Positions 51,823-56,040 of a DNA stretch of 56,040 nucleotides are shown piece by piece. A model generated the notes under the pieces. It ran no database searches and was not told the DNA's origin. It saw nothing but the letters and a program-made list of their open reading frames with translations. A program made the translations under genes and the position numbers. The stretch comes from an uncultured Clostridia bacterium (GTDB taxonomy: Bacteria > Bacillota > Clostridia > TANB77 > CAG-508), in assembly GCA_934119935.1 (NCBI GenBank), contig CAKOSX010000009.1, forward strand, positions 1 to 56,040, read 5' to 3'. The stretch's first letter is position 1. Every line of letters begins with the position of its first letter.

Positions 51823-54430
51823 ATGAGTGATTCAAAAGAAAATGTTGATGTATTAAAAATGTATGGAGAAGACAGTACTACACAAAGAGATGAATTTTTA
51901 AAAAAGCATAACCTAAATGAAAAGGGGCTTACTAGTAAACAAGCTGAAATTAATATTAAGAAATTTGGTCTTAACGAAACAAAAAAGGCTAAACCTAAGA
52001 AGTGGTATAATTATTTACTACAAAGTTTACTAACACCTTTTAACTGTATTTTAATTGGCATTTCAATTATCTTAATATATACAGATATATATTTAGCAAT
52101 AGAACCAAGCTATGCAAATATAATAGTCATAGCAATTTTAGTTACTGCAAGTACTTTATTAGATTTTTTTGAGTCATATAGATCTAATAAGGCAGCAGAA
52201 AAATTAAGAGAAATAGTTGAAACAACTACTACAGTTATTAGAGATAACAAGGAAATAAATATTCCAATTAAAAATGTAACCCTAGGAGATATTGTTTTTC
52301 TATCTGCTGGAAGCATTATACCAGCTGATTTAAGAATAATTGAATCAAAAGACCTATATGTAGGACAGGCTTCATTAACTGGAGAATCTGATAATATAAA
52401 GAAAACCGTTGAATTAGAGAACAAGAAAGAAGAATTAGACAGTATATCAGATTTTGATAATATCTGTTTTATGGGTACAAATGTTGTATCTGGTTCAGCA
52501 AAAGGTGTTGTAATAAAAGTTGGAGATTCAACATATTTTGGGAAAATAGCAAATACCGTAACTTCTGGAAAGGAAAAAACAGCATTTCAAAAAGGAATTG
52601 AAAGTATAAGTAAATTATTAATTAGAATTATGATTTTTATGATTCCAATAGTATTTTTAATAAATGTGGAAAAACATGATATTATTCTAGCATTTACTTT
52701 TGCTGTTGCAATAGCCATTTGCATAACACCACTATTGCTACCTGTTATTTTATCTTCAAGTTTATCTAAAGGTGCTGTAAGAATGTCAAAAAAGAAGACT
52801 ATTGTTAAGAAGCTAGATTCAATTCAGAACTTTGGAGCAATGAACATATTCTGCACGGATAAGACAGGAACATTAACAGAAGACAAGATTGTTCTAGAAA
52901 AATACTTAAATGTAAATGGAGAAGAAGACTCCAACATTTTAAAATATGCCTTTTTAAATGCCTATTTGCAAACAGGACTAAAAAGCAATATAGACGAGGC
53001 AGTAGTTGCTAAAGCTAAAACTGTTGGAATTGAAAATAGTTTAAAAAAATATAAAAAAATAGATGAGATTCCTTTTGACTTTTCTCGTAGGTGTTTATCT
53101 GTAGCAGTAGAAATTGATAATAAAGATGAATTAATAACAAAAGGTGCTGTTGAAGAAATTCTAAATATTTGTACAACATTTGAATATAAGGGACAAACGG
53201 AAAAGCTTACAAATGAAAAAATAGAAAACATGAGAAAAATTTGTAAAGACTTAAATGAGGAAGGTTTTAGAGTTGTTGCCATTTGTAAAAAAATTATAAC
53301 TAATAATAAAAAAGATTTTAATAGCACTGATGAAAAAGACATGACTTTATTAGGCTTTATTGGTTTTCTAGATCCACCAAAGGAAAGTGCAAAAGAAGCA
53401 ATAGAAGGCTTAAACAATGCAGGAATAAGAGTTATGGTTCTTACAGGTGATAATGTAGAAGTTACAAGATGCGTTTGTAATAAAGCAGGGATAAATTCAA
53501 AAGAAATCATAACTGGAAATAAAATAGATACATTATCAGATGTAGCACTATCAAGATTATTAAAAAGAAATAATACATTTGCGAAACTTTCTCCAATACA
53601 AAAAGCAAGGATTGTTAGAGTTTTAAAACAAAATGGAAATGTTGTAGGTTATATGGGAGACGGAATAAACGATAGTCCTGCATTAACAAATTCCGATGTT
53701 GGAATTTCTGTTGATACAGCAGTTGATATAGCAAAAGAAACTGCGGATATCATATTACTTGAAAAAGACCTTAATGTACTATTAGATGGTGTAATGGAGC
53801 GGAAGAAAAACATACGTAAATTTAATGAAATATATAAAAATGGCAACAAGTTTCAACTTTGGGGAAGTAGTTTCAGTAATTATTGCAAGCATTGTATTAC
53901 CATTTTTACCTGAAACACCAATTCAATTATTAGTAGAGGGGTTATTATATGATTTTGGTCAAATGACAATTCCGTTTGACAATGTAGATAAAGAATTGAT
54001 TAGAAAGCCAAAAAAATTAAATATAAAAAGCTTAAAAAGGTTTATGTTTTTTATGGGTCCTGTAAGTTCACTATTTGATATAGTTGTATTTTTACTATTA
54101 TGGTTTGTTTTCACAGTTAGAGATGTTACACACTTTCAAACAATATGGTTTACTTACAGTATAGTATCAAATTTAATAGGAATGCACATTATAAGAACGG
54201 CAAAAACACCATTTATACAAAGTAATGCACATAAGGCTGTTTATATATCTTCAATTCTGTTAATTATAATAGGAATTTTAGTACCATTCACTCCTTTAGG
54301 AGCTGCGATAGGCTTAGCACCAATTGCATTAAAATATATTTTCATGATATTTGGAGTCACATTCTTATATTGTATTGTAGCAAGCTATGCAAAGAAAATT
54401 TATATAAAGAAATATAAGGAATGGATATAG
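51823..54430 (+). CDS. P-type cation ATPase (MgtA-like), requires a +1 frameshift at CGG
   Basis: The protein has an N-terminal cation-ATPase domain, TGES actuator loop (about 186), DKTGTLT phosphorylation site (about 346) and GDGINDSPAL (about 613). At codon 660 (53800-53802, CGG) the 0 frame loses homology and ends in a stop at 53913. Skipping C gives EGRKTYVNLMKYIKMATSFN and the whole C-terminal membrane domain to 54430. Corrected length is 868 aa, near MgtA (about 900). PLLLPVIL in TM4 and the closing region fit the magnesium-transport branch. AGAGGTG precedes the ATG. Confidence 0.88.
53800..53802 (+). other. +1 frameshift site in the P-type ATPase (GAG-CGG-A)
   Basis: In-frame CGG. Skipping C gives GGA AGA AAA, restoring the EGRKT motif, where Gly is nearly invariant in this ATPase family. 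Without the shift the catalytic head is made without its last membrane domain. Confidence 0.8.
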
Positions 54431-54507
54431 AAATAATTGAAGATAGAAATTAAATTTAATTATCCAAAAAATAAAAAGAAAATGAATAATAATTTGAGGA
54501 GAAAAGT

Positions 54508-55347
54508 ATGTTGAAATGGATTAAAGAAAATAAAATTGTTTTAATAACGATGTTAATATTTGAAATTGTGGCAATCTCGCTATTTTTTTCAACAAAAAAC
54601 TTATTTTATTTGTTCAATTTCAATTATATAGGAATTTGTATATCACTTGGAATGTATTTAGTGTCACACAAAGTTAAGTATGCAAGAAACTTTGTTCAAT
54701 GTGCTGTTGGCTTGTATATGCTTGTGTATTTAGGAATTGTATGTAGAGAAAATATGCAAATTGAAGGCTTTTGGTATTACTTGTTTTTAGGAGTATTTGA
54801 AGCTGCAACAATACATTATTTTGTCGCCAAAATAGCAGGACCATTATTCTTTGGTAGAGGTTGGTGCGGATATGCATGTTGGACAGGAATGGTATTAGAT
54901 TTGCTACCATATAAAACGCCTAAGAATAGTAGAAGAAATTTAGGATGGATCAGATATATAATGTTTTTGCTATCATTAACATTTGTGGCATCACTATTTA
55001 TATTTAATGTAGACAACTTAGAAAATATAATGTTTTGGGCTTTCATAATTGGAAATATAGTATATTATGCTTTAGGAATACTACTCGCTTTTATATTTAA
55101 AGATAATAGAGCTTTTTGCAAATATATATGTCCTATAACTGTTTTCCTAAAACCTGCAAGTTATTTCTCGTATTTGAGAGTTAAATGTGATCATAGTAAA
55201 TGTATTAATTGCAAAAAATGTATAAAAAATTGTCCAATGAATGTGGACATGCTAGATGACTCAAGAAAAAGAAAAAATGGAACTGAGTGTATACTTTGCT
55301 GCAAATGTATTAAAGAATGCCCTAAAGATGCACTTAATTTAAAGTAA
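54508..55347 (+). CDS. 4Fe-4S membrane protein (NapH/CcoG-like)
   Basis: This 279-aa protein has five or six membrane segments and GRGWCGYACWTG (the CxxxC of NapH-type proteins; about residue 115). CKYICPITVFLKP follows, and two ferredoxin-type clusters at the C-terminus (CDHSKCINCKKCIKNCP and CILCCKCIKECP). Such proteins pass electrons from the membrane to redox enzymes or help metal-centre assembly. TGAGGAG precedes the ATG. It is downstream of the ATPase in the same direction, possibly one operon. Confidence 0.87.
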   Translation: MLKWIKENKIVLITMLIFEIVAISLFFSTKNLFYLFNFNYIGICISLGMYLVSHKVKYARNFVQCAVGLYMLVYLGIVCRENMQIEGFWYYLFLGVFEAATIHYFVAKIAGPLFFGRGWCGYACWTGMVLDLLPYKTPKNSRRNLGWIRYIMFLLSLTFVASLFIFNVDNLENIMFWAFIIGNIVYYALGILLAFIFKDNRAFCKYICPITVFLKPASYFSYLRVKCDHSKCINCKKCIKNCPMNVDMLDDSRKRKNGTECILCCKCIKECPKDALNLK

Positions 55348-55390
55348 TTAAATGAGGAGAAATGATTTAAGATAGGAGGTGAATTAATTA

Positions 55391-55588
55391 AAAATAGGAA
55401 CATTTCTAATAGTTTTAGGGAACTTATTATATTTAGCATTTACATTTTTTACTGGAAATGAAACAAGCAGTTTTGGAGATTTTTGTAGTGGATTATTAGT
55501 AGGGTTATCAATTGGCTGAAATTTTGTCGGTATAATTTTAATAGTTGCTTATATGGCTAAAAAAGATAGAGAAGAAGATAAGAAATAA
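55391..55588 (+). pseudogene. Relic of a small membrane protein, copy 2
   Basis: The frame reads KIGTFLIVLGNLLYLAFTFF and continues to GLSIG, then has an in-frame TGA (55517-55519), and resumes NFVGIILIVAYMAKKDREED. It has no start codon in this frame (TAA at 55385-55387), despite an AGGAGGTG just upstream. The first 20 residues match the relic at 51734. Confidence 0.6.
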
Positions 55589-55599
55589 ATTATAAATGA

Positions 55600-55779
55600 A
55601 GGGTTATTGTAATTCGCTATGTTGGCGTATCTCCAAATGAACCTTATTTCGATGGAAGTGGAGCAGAAAATACAGCAGAGGTAAAATTAATAAGTCTGGA
55701 TATATGGCTGGGATTTTATCTATTCATTTTAGCTATTGAATTTGGAGTACGATTTTTGACAAGGATAGGTAAAAAATAA
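55600..55779 (+). pseudogene. Open fragment without a start, unidentified
   Basis: The frame after a TGA reads YVGVSPNEPYFDGSGAEN, then a membrane segment (WLGFYLFILAIEFGVRFL) to TAA. No usual start codon or ribosome binding site lies in frame. It is probably the C-terminal end of a lost membrane protein gene; not recognised. Confidence 0.4.
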
Positions 55780-55896
55780 TTGCAAATTACACAATTTAGT
55801 AATTAGTTAGAAAAATAGTAATTTGTATAAGAAATTATATTAGTAAATGAAATAAATTTAATAAAAAATTAATTGTTTTTGTATATATATATATGT

Positions 55897-55902
55897 TATA
55901 AT
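55897..55902 (+). promoter_or_regulatory. -10 element for the small ORF at 55924
   Basis: TATAAT, with TTGTTT at 55873-55878 (18-base spacer) as a weak -35. The TSS would lie just before AAAGGAG. Confidence 0.5.
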
Positions 55903-55923
55903 ATGCTAAAGGAGAATTTATAA

Positions 55924-55986
55924 ATGAGAGGTTGTAATAAAAAGAAAAAAGCAAAGTATATAGTTGAAGTTGTCAATAAAAAGTAG
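55924..55986 (+). CDS. Lys-rich 20-aa small protein or leader peptide
   Basis: It reads MRGCNKKKKAKYIVEVVNKK, behind AAAGGAG and a TATAAT element, and is followed by an inverted repeat (CCCTAGTTGA at 56012 with TCAACTGGGG at 56031) cut by the window end. Promoter, ribosome binding site and hairpin together suggest a real small gene or an attenuator leader. No family is recognised. Confidence 0.5.
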   Translation: MRGCNKKKKAKYIVEVVNKK

Positions 55987-56011
55987 ACACAAAAAAACAA
56001 TTCTATGGAAA

Positions 56012-56040
56012 CCCTAGTTGAGTTCTATATTCAACTGGGG
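56012..56040 (+). terminator. Inverted repeat at the window end, partial terminator
   Basis: CCCTAGTTGA pairs with TCAACTGGGG around GTTCTATAT. Whether a T run follows cannot be seen. Confidence 0.45.

Noticed and set aside
28014..54430. Plain pseudogenes or assembly errors as the cause of the six frame breaks
   Set aside because: Decay should give varied indels and stops. All six are the same one-base event at CGG-R with normal corrected length, while out-of-frame CGG is common and harmless. Not fully excluded without reads.
55391..55588. TGA read as Trp in the small membrane-protein relic
   Set aside because: The frame also lacks a start codon, and TGA ends other genes here (for example hydrophobic and soluble proteins with normal C-termini).

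Overview
The window looks like the chromosome of a low-GC, endospore-forming, Gram-positive anaerobe of the Clostridia, probably an uncultured gut-type lineage. Evidence: AT-rich codon use with AGA as the dominant Arg codon, SpoIVA, a whole spoIIIA operon, a gerA-type germinant receptor operon, FtsH, a class A PBP with a PASTA domain, and FAD-dependent ThyX. The exact taxon cannot be fixed from sequence alone.

Layout. 1-731: end of an rRNA operon (23S 3' end, 5S) and a tRNA-Asn gene whose anticodon is split by a 244-nt group I intron. 1111-5402: ECF sigma factor with its membrane partner, small enzymes, MntP, LemA and a TPM-domain protein. 5403-5876: gene-poor stretch with a strong promoter, an unidentified structured RNA and a terminator. 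5916-8705: three-gene ABC-2 exporter. 8941-23645: deacetylase, DAACS symporter, enolase, tRNA-Gln, YlmH, ThyX, FolD, DprA, PBP1A, CysS, DUF1189, FtsH. 23740-29493: gerA operon divergent from spoIVA. 29637-30343: HicAB module. 30564-37423: acyl-CoA ligase, TrhA, MYG1, an LRV-repeat protein, an Rpn-type nuclease, YebC. 37609-43157: spoIIIAA-AH. 43383-51239: pilin-like SUMF1 protein, PFK, ArgS, a VanZ-Alg14 fusion with an Alg13 partner, GlmM. 51240-56040: decaying segment with gene relics around a P-type ATPase and a 4Fe-4S membrane protein.

Main finding. Six reading-frame breaks occur in five otherwise intact genes (spoIVA, hicA, spoIIIAA, spoIIIAE twice, and a MgtA-like ATPase). All six have the same form: an in-frame CGG codon followed by A or G, after which homology resumes in the +1 frame with GGA or GGG (Gly). 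Reading by eye, I found in-frame CGG nowhere else in the window except twice in one foreign-looking LRV gene, where it is followed by C or T and is read as Arg. Corrected lengths match the families (SpoIVA 492 aa, SpoIIIAA 297, SpoIIIAE 389, HicA 60, ATPase 868). This suggests obligatory or programmed +1 frameshifting (or quadruplet decoding) at CGG-R, with four of the six sites in sporulation genes.

Other notable items: three copies of a roughly 110-nt hairpin element with a conserved core but unrelated, self-complementary arms; two families of short palindromic repeats; and the tRNA-Asn intron.
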